Shown in pieces: positions 16,156 to 25,080 of a DNA stretch of 64,000 nt. Within the stretch, counting starts at the first letter, position 1. Each line of letters starts with the position of its first letter. This stretch comes from Sphingomonas phyllosphaerae 5.2 (lineage in GTDB: Bacteria; Pseudomonadota; Alphaproteobacteria; Sphingomonadales; Sphingomonadaceae), in assembly GCF_000419605.1 (NCBI RefSeq), contig NZ_ATTI01000001.1, positions 2,452,501 to 2,516,500 of the forward strand, read 5' to 3'. The position numbers were made by a program, and so were the translations under genes. Under the pieces are notes generated by a model. That model was not told where the DNA came from, did no database searches, and saw nothing but the letters and a program-made list of their open reading frames with translations.

Positions 16156-17642
16156 GGTCGCTGGAGCGGCATCAGCAGCGTCTCGCTGAGCGCCGCAGCA
16201 CCGCGTTTCAGGTAGAGGCGAACGTCGGCCGGGCCATTCCCTTCCGGCGCGATGTCGGCGGTGACACGCCAGCGATTCTTCTGCCCGACCACTGGGTAGG
16301 CCGCGCTTTCAAGCAATTTGCCGCGCGTCACCCCGATGTCGGCGCTGACGCCGCTCTGCCGCGTCAGCCCGGCGAGCCCGTCACCCACGAAATCGGCGAC
16401 CAGCTTCACCGCGCCGGCGATCGCCTCACCACCCGGGCGGCCGGCACTGCCGGTCCAGGTGTCAACGACATGCGCGGCGCGATCGACGCTGGGATCGGTC
16501 GAGCCCCACGTCAGCCGATAGTCGAACGCCAGTCGCTGCCCGGCGGCGACCGGGGCGCCTGGGGTCCAGAAGCAAACGACATTGTCGGTCGTCTCGCCCG
16601 CGGTGGGGAAAGCATAGAGGATCACGCGCCCTGCCCCCCATTTGCCCCTGGGCTCGATCCACAGGTTCGGACGGCGATCGTAGAAGGCGCCATCATCCTG
16701 ATAATGGTCGAAGTCGCGGTCGCGCTGGAGCAGCCCGAACCCGCGAAGGTCGTCGGCAGCGAAGCTGTCGGTGGTCGGCTGCATCGGATTGCGCAACGGG
16801 CGCCAGACATGCTCCCCGCCCGCGGTCCACATCGCCAGCCCGTCTGAATCGTGGATCTCGGGTCGCCAGTCCTTGGCGGTCGGATGGCGGCGGTCGTCGT
16901 ACCAGAACATGCTGGTGGCCGGCGCAATGCCGAGCCGCGCCACCGGTCGGCGAAGGAACAGCACCGACGACACGTCCTGCACCACCGCACCGGGATGCCG
17001 CGACACGAAGCGGAACGCGCCGGTCAGGCTCTCGCCGTCGAGTAGCGCGTAGATCGTGTACCCACCTTCACCGAGCGCCTCGATCCAGAATTCGGTGAAC
17101 GTCGGAAATTGTTCTTTTTCGAGGCCGGTATCGACCGCGATGCCGCGCGCCGACAGGCCGTACTGGTCCTGCGAACCCGCCGAGCGGAAGTAGGAAGCGC
17201 CCATATAGGCGAGCCAGTCGCTGTCCCGACCCGGCTCCATGACGCGGAACCCGGCGAAACCCGGGGCGGGCGTGACGCCGCGCTTCGTCTCGAACAAGGC
17301 CGGCGAATAATCGACGCGGGTGGCGCTTCCGTTCGCGACGACGTTGATCGTCACCGGAACCGGCGCGTACTTTCCGAGCGGAAACGGGCGGATGCCGCCG
17401 GCCAGCGTCTTTTCGGCCCGGTAGCGGATCCCGCCAACCGCATCATAGTCCAGCGCGGCGGCCGCCGCTGACGGCTGCGGTGCGCGATAAGGCTGGCGGG
17501 CGAGCGCCTGCGCGCGTTGCTGAAGCACGTCCCAGGAGAAAGGCGTCGCCTCACCCCCACGCCGCTGCGCCTGCGCCAGCGCCGGCCACAGCGCAGTCGC
17601 GCCCGCTGCCAGCATTGCATCTCTTCGGCTGATGTTCGTCAT
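16152..17642 (-). CDS. mdoG: Periplasmic glucan biosynthesis protein, MdoG/MdoD type
   Basis: 496 residues from the second in-frame ATG (17642). It acts in the periplasm on osmoregulated glucan branching or release. The signal begins MTNISRRDAMLAAGATALWP and ends at ALAQAQ: twin Arg followed by a hydrophobic run, so Tat export is possible, as known for MdoD; MdoG itself usually has a Sec signal. The body contains FRFVSRHPGAVVQDV and WIEPRGKWGAGRV, typical of the family. Its stop overlaps the mdoH GTG. Whether to call it G or D is open; G is favoured by pairing with mdoH. Confidence 0.9.
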   Translation of the reverse strand: MTNISRRDAMLAAGATALWPALAQAQRRGGEATPFSWDVLQQRAQALARQPYRAPQPSAAAAALDYDAVGGIRYRAEKTLAGGIRPFPLGKYAPVPVTINVVANGSATRVDYSPALFETKRGVTPAPGFAGFRVMEPGRDSDWLAYMGASYFRSAGSQDQYGLSARGIAVDTGLEKEQFPTFTEFWIEALGEGGYTIYALLDGESLTGAFRFVSRHPGAVVQDVSSVLFLRRPVARLGIAPATSMFWYDDRRHPTAKDWRPEIHDSDGLAMWTAGGEHVWRPLRNPMQPTTDSFAADDLRGFGLLQRDRDFDHYQDDGAFYDRRPNLWIEPRGKWGAGRVILYAFPTAGETTDNVVCFWTPGAPVAAGQRLAFDYRLTWGSTDPSVDRAAHVVDTWTGSAGRPGGEAIAGAVKLVADFVGDGLAGLTRQSGVSADIGVTRGKLLESAAYPVVGQKNRWRVTADIAPEGNGPADVRLYLKRGAAALSETLLMPLQRP

Positions 17643-17717
17643 GGCTGCGAAACGACCTACGCAGCCCATTGTTGCAATGCAAAACGCCAGCGGCAGGACG
17701 CCGCTTACCCAGGATGG

Positions 17718-18512
17718 TCAGATCGAGACCGCGGCCTTGATATGCGGCTGCGCCTCGTAGCCGTGCAGCACGAAGTCCTCCGGTTCGTACGCGTCGATCA
17801 CTGACGGACGCCGCGCGATCTCCAGCCGGGGCGGTGCCCCCGGTGTGCGCGCCAACTGCGTCTCGGCCTGTTCGAGATGGTTGAGGTACAGGTGGCAATC
17901 ACCACCGGTCCAGATGAAGTCGCCGACCTCCAGGTCGCATTGCTGCGCCAGCATGTGCGTCAGCAGCGCGTAGCTGGCGATATTGAATGGCACGCCAAGG
18001 AAGATGTCGGCGGAACGCTGGTAGAGTTGCAGCGACAGCTTGCCGTTCGCGACATAAGTCTGGAACAGGCAATGGCACGGCGACAGTGCCATGGCGTGCA
18101 ACTCGCCCGGGTTCCACGCGGTGACGATCTGGCGCCGCGACGCGGGATTGGCGCGGATCTGGTCCACGAGCCCGGCGATCTGGTCGATATGCCGCCCGTC
18201 CGCCGCCACCCAGTCGCGCCACTGCTTGCCGTAGACGGGGCCCAGCTCGCCGTCGGCATCGGCCCATTCGTCCCAGATGCTGACCTTGCGATCCTGCAGC
18301 CAGCGGACATTGGTCTCACCGCGCAGGAACCACAGCAACTCGACGATGATCGAACGCAAGTGCAGCTTCTTGGTGGTGAGTACCGGGAAGCCCTGCGCAA
18401 GGTCGAAGCGCATCTGGTGCCCGAACACGCTAAGCGTGCCCGTGCCGGTCCGGTCGTCCTGCCGCACGCCCGAATCGAGCACGTGGCGCATGAGGTCGAG
18501 ATATTGCTGCAC
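17718..18512 (-). CDS. thyA: Thymidylate synthase
   Basis: Converts dUMP and methylene-tetrahydrofolate to dTMP. GTG at 18512 gives exactly 264 residues, the length of E. coli ThyA, and begins [13 protein letters not shown]; a longer open frame to 18683 adds a non-homologous leader. The nucleophile is Cys146 in [12 protein letters not shown]. The motif [17 protein letters not shown] binds dUMP. The end HIKAAVSI matches the family C-terminus. No clear ribosome site precedes GTG, so the start rests on homology. Single gene between mdoGH and the prfB cluster. Confidence 0.97.
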   Translation of the reverse strand: MQQYLDLMRHVLDSGVRQDDRTGTGTLSVFGHQMRFDLAQGFPVLTTKKLHLRSIIVELLWFLRGETNVRWLQDRKVSIWDEWADADGELGPVYGKQWRDWVAADGRHIDQIAGLVDQIRANPASRRQIVTAWNPGELHAMALSPCHCLFQTYVANGKLSLQLYQRSADIFLGVPFNIASYALLTHMLAQQCDLEVGDFIWTGGDCHLYLNHLEQAETQLARTPGAPPRLEIARRPSVIDAYEPEDFVLHGYEAQPHIKAAVSI

Positions 18513-18780
18513 GGGCGCGGTCGTAGAAGCTGGCGACGACGACGTCGAGTGGAGCGTGGCCCCCGGGAACGATGCGTTTGTCGGGCGCAAGCCGAACTCG
18601 TTCCGTGGAAGGTCATTCCGCCGATGGATCGCTCCGGCATCCGGCGAACCCTTCCGGCGCCTCCCGAGCGGTCCACCTGCCACGCTCAGCCTTCAAGGCA
18701 GCGAGCGCAGACGTGGCGCGATACGTCGGTGTGAGGTCCGACTGCTATTCCGCAACCAATACGTCCATCGTCGGACGCAA

Positions 18781-19506
18781 TCACTTCATCCGGCAGGCGC
18801 GAATCTCCGCAGGGTCCGGTCGGCGCCCCGCTGCACGGAACGTCGCGAGATAGCCGCCGGCGGAGCGCAGCTCGCGGAAACCGACCTGCGCATAGCCGAC
18901 CGCCGCGAACTCGCAGCGGAGTAGCACCGGCGGGGTGCCGTGGTTCTGCGTCGCGCGGTCGGCGTCGACCACCACCACCAGCCCGCCGCGTCGCAACGAC
19001 GGGCGCATCCGCCACAGGAACTCATACGGCTGCGCAATCTCGTGGTACATGTGCACCATGAAGATGCGGTCGAAACTGTTGGCGGGCAGCCGCGGGTCGG
19101 CGGGGAGCCCCAGGCGCACGCTGACATTGTCGAGCCGTTCGCGCGCCACGCGGTCGGCGAGCGCCTCGTGCACCGCCGGCACCACATCCTCGGCCAGCAC
19201 GCGCCCTTCCTCGCCGACGCGCGCCGCCAGCCGGATCGTGTAATAGCCCTCGCCGGCACCGAGATCGGCCACGGTCATCCCGTTGCGAATGTCGGCGAAC
19301 TCCATCACCCGCCCAGCCTCGCCCAGGCGGTCGCGCGCCTCCTCGGTCGACCAGCGCGGCGAGACGATGCCCGCCACCGGGCGATCGGCGGCAGGGAATG
19401 GTCCGGGTTCCTTGACCTTCTTCTTGATAAGTGGTTGCGACCCGTCGCACCCCGCCACCAGCAGGGCCGCCAGCGCCAGCAGCGCTACGGGCACGCGTGC
19501 CCTCAT
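18781..19506 (-). CDS. Lipoprotein-signalled SAM-dependent methyltransferase
   Basis: 241 residues. The N-terminus MRARVPVALLALAALLVAGC is a lipoprotein signal with Cys at about 20. The rest is a class I methyltransferase fold: VADLGAGEGYYTIRLA (SAM motif I), AEDVVP, FDRIFMVHMYHEI, then RRGGLVVVVDAD. It starts one base after the prfB stop, so it is in the prfB operon. A methyltransferase outside the cytoplasm would lack SAM, so either the signal is used and the fold has another role, or the protein is held cytoplasmically. COG4798-like proteins of this shape are known but unexplained. Confidence 0.82.
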   Translation of the reverse strand: MRARVPVALLALAALLVAGCDGSQPLIKKKVKEPGPFPAADRPVAGIVSPRWSTEEARDRLGEAGRVMEFADIRNGMTVADLGAGEGYYTIRLAARVGEEGRVLAEDVVPAVHEALADRVARERLDNVSVRLGLPADPRLPANSFDRIFMVHMYHEIAQPYEFLWRMRPSLRRGGLVVVVDADRATQNHGTPPVLLRCEFAAVGYAQVGFRELRSAGGYLATFRAAGRRPDPAEIRACRMK

Positions 19507-19507
19507 C

Positions 19508-20635
19508 TCAGTCGACGTCTTCCACGACCACTGCCTCACCGGTGACGCGCTGCGACAGTGCCGACGCCATGAAATCGTCGAGGTCGCCGTCCAGCACGTC
19601 GCCCGGCGAGGTGCTGGTCGTGCCGGTGCGCAAGTCCTTCACCAGCTGGTAGGGCTGGAGCACGTAGCTGCGGATCTGGTGCCCCCAGCCGATGTCGGTC
19701 TTGCTGGCGTTCTCGGCGTTGGCGATCGCCTCACGCTCCTGCAACTCGCGCTCGTAGAGGCGGGCGCGAAGCTGGTTATATGCCTCCGCCTTGTTCTTGT
19801 GCTGGCTGCGCTGGTTCTGGCACTGCACCACGATGCCGGTCGGCAAGTGCGTGATGCGGACCGCGGAATCGGTGGTGTTGATGTGCTGTCCGCCGGCGCC
19901 CGACGCGCGATACGTGTCGATGCGCAGTTCGCTCTCGTTGATCTCGACCTCGATATTGTCGTCGATGACCGGATAGACCCACACGCTGGAGAAGCTGGTG
20001 TGGCGGCGCGCGGCGGAGTCGTACGGGCTGATCCGCACCAACCGGTGCACGCCCGATTCGACCTTGGCATAGCCATAGGCGTTCTCGCCCTTGATCAGCA
20101 GCGTCGCGCTCTTGATCCCGGCCTGCTCGCCGGCGTGATAATCGACCAGCTCGACCTTCATGCCGCGCCGCTCGGCCCACCGCGTGTACATGCGCTGGAG
20201 CATCCCGGCCCAATCCTGGCTCTCGGTCCCGCCTGCGCCCGCGTTGATCTCGATATAGCTGTCGTTGGCGTCGGCCTCGCCGGCCAGCAACGCCTTGACC
20301 TTGTCGGCCTGCGCGCGATCGGCGAGCGTCTTGAGCGCCGCGACGCCCTCGTCCGCCATCTCGGCATCGCCCTCGGCATCCGCCATGTCGATCAACTCGG
20401 CGGTGTCCGCCAGCTCCCGCTCGATGTCGCGGGTCGCGGTGACCGCCTCGTCCAGCCGGCGACGCTCGCGCATGACCGCCTGCGCTTCCTTCGGATTGTT
20501 CCACAGCGCCTGGTCCTCGACGCGCGCGTTGAGCTCGTCCAGGCGACGCAGCGCGCGGTCCCAGTCGAGGAAGCGGCGCAGCAGCGCGAGCGCCTCGTTG
20601 ATGCTGTCGACATGGGCCTGCGCTTCGGCGCGCAT
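19508..20635 (-). CDS. prfB: Peptide chain release factor 2
   Basis: A 375-residue factor releasing the polypeptide at UGA and UAA. The catalytic GGQ is at about 248-250 in [18 protein letters not shown]. The recognition tripeptide reads SPY in [16 protein letters not shown], where E. coli has SPF. The reading frame is uninterrupted from the start, so the classic +1 programmed frameshift is absent, as in other alphaproteobacteria. mrcA is upstream and the lipoprotein methyltransferase follows one base after the stop. Confidence 0.97.
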   Translation of the reverse strand: MRAEAQAHVDSINEALALLRRFLDWDRALRRLDELNARVEDQALWNNPKEAQAVMRERRRLDEAVTATRDIERELADTAELIDMADAEGDAEMADEGVAALKTLADRAQADKVKALLAGEADANDSYIEINAGAGGTESQDWAGMLQRMYTRWAERRGMKVELVDYHAGEQAGIKSATLLIKGENAYGYAKVESGVHRLVRISPYDSAARRHTSFSSVWVYPVIDDNIEVEINESELRIDTYRASGAGGQHINTTDSAVRITHLPTGIVVQCQNQRSQHKNKAEAYNQLRARLYERELQEREAIANAENASKTDIGWGHQIRSYVLQPYQLVKDLRTGTTSTSPGDVLDGDLDDFMASALSQRVTGEAVVVEDVD

Positions 20636-20653
20636 AGAATTACTCCAAGGTCA

Positions 20654-20739
20654 CGTCATTCCAGCGGATATCGCTGGAATCTCGTGCGGCACTAGCGTCG
20701 CTTCGTAACCGGGAGATCCCGGCCTGCGCAGGGATGACG
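20654..20739. repeat. Second type of dispersed inverted repeat
   Basis: CGTCATTCCAGCG-GATAT-CGCTGGAAT at the left (itself a hairpin) and GGGATGACG at the right, with GAGATCCCGGCCTGCGCAGGGATGACG before it. This differs from the CGTTGCGAGC family. It fills most of the mrcA-prfB gap. Confidence 0.65.
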
Positions 20740-20761
20740 AAAGAAAGTTCGAACCGACGAC

Positions 20762-23254
20762 TTAGTAGATGCCCCCCTGCCTCTGCAAGAAGTCGCTGTC
20801 GCTGGCGGTCGCGCGGGTGTCGCTGGTGGTCGCGCGTGCCGTGGGGGCGGCGGACGGCGCGGTGCGGCGGGCGCGACGCACCTCGCTCTGCGGCTTGAAC
20901 GCTTCCCATATCACCGCCGGCTTGGGATCGCTGTCGGTCGGGAAGGTCCCGAACACCGGACGTCCGCTCGCACGGTCGACCCGCACCATCCGGATGCCCG
21001 GCGGCGCGCGGAACGGCAGCGCGGGCAGCCCGGCATAGGCCTGCTGCGCCCATTGCTTGAACACCGGCACCGCCACCGTCCCGCCCTGCGCATAGCCACC
21101 GAGGCTGCGCGGGCTGTCGAAGCCCATGTAGAGCCCGGCGATCATCTGCGGCGTGCCGCCGATGAACCACACGTCGGTGGGGCCGTTGTTCGTGCCGGTC
21201 TTGCCGAACATCGGGCGGTTGAGGTCGCGGAGCGCCGTGGCGGTGCCGCGCTGGATCACGCCTTCGGTGATGTGCACCATCTGGTAAGCACTCATCGCGT
21301 CGAGCACCTGCCGCCCGCCCGTCGCGGGGCGCGGCATCGCGCGGCCGTTCCATTCGGGCATGTTGCAGCCGTCGCACGCGCGCCAGTTCTCGGGCCAGAT
21401 CACCTTGCCGTGCCGGTCCTGCACGACGTCGATCAACGACGGATCGTGCCAGCGGCCCCAATTGGCAAGTACGCCGTATGCGTTGACCATCTTCGTCACC
21501 GTCGTCTCGCCCGCGCCCAGCGCGTAGGAGAGATACGGCGAGTAATCGCCGACGCCCATCGCCTTGATGAGCCGCACGACGCGCCCCATGCCGGTCTGCG
21601 CGGCGGTGCGCACCGTCATCAGATTGCGCGACTGTTCGATGCCCCAGCGCATCGTGTGCGGCCCGGCGCCGCGCGAATTGCCGAAGTTGCGGAAGCATTT
21701 CTGCCCCAGCCGGGCGCCCTGGTCGACGCAGAACGGCCCGTCGACGATGATCGATGCCGGCGTCATGCCGTTTTCCAACGCGGCGGAATAGACGATCGGC
21801 TTGATCGTCGAACCGGGCTGCCGGAACGCCTGCGTCGCGCGGTTGAACGACTGAACGCTCGACTCGAACCCGCCCTGCATCGCGAGGATGCGGCCTGTCG
21901 CAGGCTCCTGCACCACGAAGCCGCCGGAGATACGCGGAACCGAGCGCAAGGCGAAGCCGCCACCCGCGGGCGCTACCGCGATGATGTCGCCCGCCACGAT
22001 CGCGTTAAAGGCCGCGCCGCCCTGATTGCGCACCGGCATCTGCGCCGCGGCGCGCGCCATCGTGCCGGTCGAACCGTCCGCGAAGCCCAGCTGCCAGCCG
22101 TCCCCATCCCGCGAGATCGCGATCGCCGGGCGCCAGTCCGCGTAATCGAGCGTGATGTTGCTGCCGACCATCGCGCCGGCCCAATTGTCGCCGTTGATGT
22201 CGACATGCTTCAGCGGCCCGGACCAGCCGCGCCCGGCGTCGTAGCGCAGCAGCCCGCTCCGCAGCGCCGCCGCGGCATATTGCTGGATCCGCTTGTCCAG
22301 CGACGTGCGCACCCACAGCCCGCCGTCGTACACGCTGTGCGGACCGTCCGCCGCGCGTTCGCCGAAGCGGTCGATCAACTCGCGGCGCACGTCCTCGACG
22401 AAATACCCGCCGACGCGCTCGAACTTGGGCGTGCGCCGCGTGATCGCGCCGATCGGCTCCGCGGCGGCGGCGCGCGCCTGCGCAGCCGTCACGAAGCCGT
22501 TCTTCACCATCTCGCCCAGCACGTAGTTGCGGCGATCGAGCGCGCGCTCGGTGTCGCGGAACGGATCGTAGTTGGACGGACCCTTGGGCAGGATCGCGAG
22601 ATAGGCGAGCTGCCCCAGCGAAAGCTCGTCGAGCTCCTTGTCGAAATAGGCGTGGCTCGCCGCCTCGACGCCATACGCGTTGCGACCGAGGAAAATCTGG
22701 TTGAGGTACAGCTCGATGATCTGCTGCTTGGTCAGCGTCTCCTCGATCTTGTACGCCAGCAACGCCTCACGGATCTTGCGCGTGGGCGAATATTCATTGC
22801 CGATCAGCAGGTTCTTGGCGACCTGCTGCGTGATGGTCGAGCCGCCACGCGCGCGCTGCCCGGTGCCGAACTTGCGCGCATAATCGATCACCGCACCCGC
22901 CAGCCCGGGGAAGTCGACGCCGTGATGCTCGAAGAAGGTCTTGTCCTCGGCGGCCAGGAAGGCCTTCACCATCAACGGCGGATATTCGTTGTACGCCAGC
23001 TCGACGCGGCGTTCGCGCGCATAGGAGTAGATCGGCGCACCGTCGTTGCCGCGCACGTTGGTGGGCAACGGTGGCTCATACGCCTTCAATTTGTCGACCG
23101 ACGGCAGGTCGCGCGCAAACACCAGCCAGAAGACGCCGAGCGCAACCGCCAGCATCCCCACCAGGTAGACGCCCCAGCGCACCCACCAGCGCCGCCAGAG
23201 CATGCGGGGCGAGGTGCGCCGATCGGGCACGGCAGCGGTCGGATCGGAAGCCAT
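20762..23254 (-). CDS. mrcA: Penicillin-binding protein 1A
   Basis: 830 residues from the ATG at 23254 (preceded by GGAG; an upstream TTG is also open). A bifunctional peptidoglycan synthase. N-terminal anchor (WGVYLVGMLAVALGVFWLVF), glycosyltransferase GT51 domain with AEDKTFFEHHGVDFPG and GGSTITQQVAKNLL, then the transpeptidase with STIKP (SxxK), and KTGTNNGPTDVWFIG near the C-terminus. Amidase and Gdx genes lie upstream, prfB downstream, the usual sphingomonad order except for the inserted exporter. A dispersed repeat separates it from prfB. Confidence 0.96.
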   Translation of the reverse strand: MASDPTAAVPDRRTSPRMLWRRWWVRWGVYLVGMLAVALGVFWLVFARDLPSVDKLKAYEPPLPTNVRGNDGAPIYSYARERRVELAYNEYPPLMVKAFLAAEDKTFFEHHGVDFPGLAGAVIDYARKFGTGQRARGGSTITQQVAKNLLIGNEYSPTRKIREALLAYKIEETLTKQQIIELYLNQIFLGRNAYGVEAASHAYFDKELDELSLGQLAYLAILPKGPSNYDPFRDTERALDRRNYVLGEMVKNGFVTAAQARAAAAEPIGAITRRTPKFERVGGYFVEDVRRELIDRFGERAADGPHSVYDGGLWVRTSLDKRIQQYAAAALRSGLLRYDAGRGWSGPLKHVDINGDNWAGAMVGSNITLDYADWRPAIAISRDGDGWQLGFADGSTGTMARAAAQMPVRNQGGAAFNAIVAGDIIAVAPAGGGFALRSVPRISGGFVVQEPATGRILAMQGGFESSVQSFNRATQAFRQPGSTIKPIVYSAALENGMTPASIIVDGPFCVDQGARLGQKCFRNFGNSRGAGPHTMRWGIEQSRNLMTVRTAAQTGMGRVVRLIKAMGVGDYSPYLSYALGAGETTVTKMVNAYGVLANWGRWHDPSLIDVVQDRHGKVIWPENWRACDGCNMPEWNGRAMPRPATGGRQVLDAMSAYQMVHITEGVIQRGTATALRDLNRPMFGKTGTNNGPTDVWFIGGTPQMIAGLYMGFDSPRSLGGYAQGGTVAVPVFKQWAQQAYAGLPALPFRAPPGIRMVRVDRASGRPVFGTFPTDSDPKPAVIWEAFKPQSEVRRARRTAPSAAPTARATTSDTRATASDSDFLQRQGGIY

Positions 23255-23299
23255 TTCAGCTCCGGCGTGTACGGTCTTGCCCGCCAAACGGCAATCCGC

Positions 23300-23620
23300 T
23301 CACGTGGTCGCGAAGAACTTGGTGCCGACGACCCCTACGATGATGAGCGCGATGAACCCCATCTGCACCGTGTTCAGCTTCTCGCCGAACAGGATCACGC
23401 CGAAGATCGTGACCCCGACCGCGCCCAGCCCGGTCCACACCGCATAGGCCGTGCCCGCAGGCAGCCCGCGCATCGCCATCGCGAGCAGCCCCATGTTGAC
23501 GAAGCTGAGCGCGATCGGGATCGCGGAAGCGCCCCACGACCCTTGCGTCGCTGCCCATTTCAGGCTGAGCGCCCAGACGATTTCGGTGACCACGGCGACG
23601 CCGAGGATGAGCCACGCCAT
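23300..23620 (-). CDS. Small multidrug resistance protein, Gdx/SugE type
   Basis: A 106-residue, four-helix inner-membrane exporter. TEIVWALSLKW holds the essential membrane Glu near 13, and LPAGTAYAVWTGLGAVG is the signature of the SugE/Gdx branch, which exports guanidinium, as opposed to EmrE. ATG at 23620 follows AAGGAG. It is inserted between the amidase and mrcA on the same strand. I looked for a guanidine riboswitch in the 119-base gap and saw none. Drug specificity is uncertain. Confidence 0.9.
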   Translation of the reverse strand: MAWLILGVAVVTEIVWALSLKWAATQGSWGASAIPIALSFVNMGLLAMAMRGLPAGTAYAVWTGLGAVGVTIFGVILFGEKLNTVQMGFIALIIVGVVGTKFFATT

Positions 23621-23739
23621 TGCGAGGATCTCCTTGATTGCGGGCTCGGAAGCGAAAGCGCGGCAGCCGGAAACCCGTAAGAGGCGCGCGCGACGGGCCG
23701 GTTACGGGGTGCGACAGGCGAAGTCCAGTCCCGGCGGTG

Positions 23740-24636
23740 CTAGCGCTCCGCCATCCGCCGGGCGAAGAACACGTCGACGGCACGCCGCACACTCTCGGCG
23801 ATCTTTTCGCGACCTTCGTCGCTGTCCAGAAACGCCGCATCCGCCGCGGTCGAGATGTAGCCGGTCTCGAACAGGATCGACGGCATGTCCGGCGCCTTGA
23901 GCACCATCAGCGAGGCGGTGCGATGGAAGTTGCTCTTGGTCGGAATCAGCGGTCGCGCCTCACGGCCCAGCAGCCGCGCGAAGCCGGCCGAGGCGTTCAT
24001 CGTCTCGCGCTGCGTAAGGTCGATCAGGATCGAGGAGACGTCGGGATCGCGGTCCAAGGTCACGCCCGCGATCACGTCGGCGCGGTTCTCGCGCGCCGCC
24101 AGCCGCGCCGCCTCGCGATCCGACGCGACGTCCGACAGGGTATAAGCGGTCGCGCCGGTCGGGGTGCCGGTGCCGACGCTGTCGCAATGGACCGAGATGA
24201 ACAGGTCTGCCTTCAGCCGGCGCGCGATCCCGAACCGCTCGCGCAGGATGATGAAGCGGTCGTCGTCCCGGGTCAGCGCCACGCGCACGCGTCCGCTGTC
24301 GAGCAACGCGTCGCGGATCGCGCGTGCGATCTTGAGCGTCACGTCCTTCTCGCGCAGCCCGGCGCCGGGATTCACCGCGCCCGGATCGCCACCGCCGTGC
24401 CCGGCGTCGATCACCACCAGTGGCCGGCCGGCGGCACCCTGCACCCGCGGCAGCCGCACGCCGCGCGCCAGTGGCGGCACCGGAACGGTCACCTTCCGCG
24501 GCGGTTCGCGACGCGATTTCCACGGCAGGAAGTCGAGCTGCGGCAATGGGTCACCACGCGCCGACGCCGCCGCCAGCAGCACGGCGCCAGCGGTCGCGAT
24601 CGCCGTCCATCCCATCGTCGGCCTGTGTGCCGCCAT
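23740..24636 (-). CDS. N-acetylmuramoyl-L-alanine amidase (Amidase_3)
   Basis: 298 residues from ATG 24636. It cleaves the amide between MurNAc and the peptide stem in the periplasm. A signal peptide ends near AAASARG. Zinc-site motifs: VVIDAGHGGGDPGAV (His, with Glu in GLREKDVTLK), DLFISVHCDS (His) and PSILFETGYIS (catalytic Glu). Length and motifs match AmiC-like amidases without an AMIN domain. It opens the minus-strand block amidase-gdx-mrcA-prfB and is divergent from rne. Confidence 0.93.
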   Translation of the reverse strand: MAAHRPTMGWTAIATAGAVLLAAASARGDPLPQLDFLPWKSRREPPRKVTVPVPPLARGVRLPRVQGAAGRPLVVIDAGHGGGDPGAVNPGAGLREKDVTLKIARAIRDALLDSGRVRVALTRDDDRFIILRERFGIARRLKADLFISVHCDSVGTGTPTGATAYTLSDVASDREAARLAARENRADVIAGVTLDRDPDVSSILIDLTQRETMNASAGFARLLGREARPLIPTKSNFHRTASLMVLKAPDMPSILFETGYISTAADAAFLDSDEGREKIAESVRRAVDVFFARRMAER

Positions 24637-25080
24637 CACCCTTTCCCGTCCGTCGCCGCTGCGATCCTGCGGCTGCATATCTCGCCCGCGTTCCCTTATG
24701 GTTAACGTCATTGCGCTATAAAAACGAGCCTGTTGAAGCGCGCCCGTCGCGATGCTACGTGTCGCGATGACCGGAATGTTGCGCGAAGGTCGCGCGACAC
24801 AGCTCCGGTGCCACCGCCCGCCCGGCGATACGCCGGCCCCGGGTCATCAGGTTGACGCTCGCAATGCCGTATCCCGCCCGATCGCTGTTCCGCCCGGCCC
24901 GTGCCGGCGGCGGCACGATCGCGCCCGGCACGTCCCGCTCGATGGAGCGGGCGGCATTGTGCGCCACAGCACGAACCACGTTCATCATCCGCGCCGCGGG
25001 CCCCATCGGGCGGCCGGCAGCGCCTTATCGTCGCGCCCATTCCCCTTCTCCGGGCGAATGCGGCGCGTGGAGAGTTTTCA
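24637..25080. other. Divergent intergenic region, amidase / rne leader
   Basis: No gene supported; ORFs inside it are Arg/Pro-rich shadows. A short AT-rich island (about 24695-24727, CCTTATGGTTAACGTC to GCTATAAAAAC) is the likely promoter zone for the amidase, rne or both. The remaining 350 bases before rne would be a long GC-rich 5' leader, reminiscent of the autoregulatory rne leaders of other bacteria, though no known element is recognisable. Confidence 0.4.

Noticed and set aside
18513..18683. N-terminal extension of thyA
   Set aside because: Residues before VQQYLDLM do not resemble ThyA; GTG at 18512 gives the exact family length.
20762..23680. 875-residue plus-strand ORF over mrcA
   Set aside because: It is the shadow frame of mrcA in GC-rich DNA, rich in Arg, His and Asp, with no start signals.
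23621..23740. Guanidine riboswitch before the Gdx-type exporter
   Set aside because: I looked for ykkC-I core sequences and for paired ACGR loops and could not convince myself of either.
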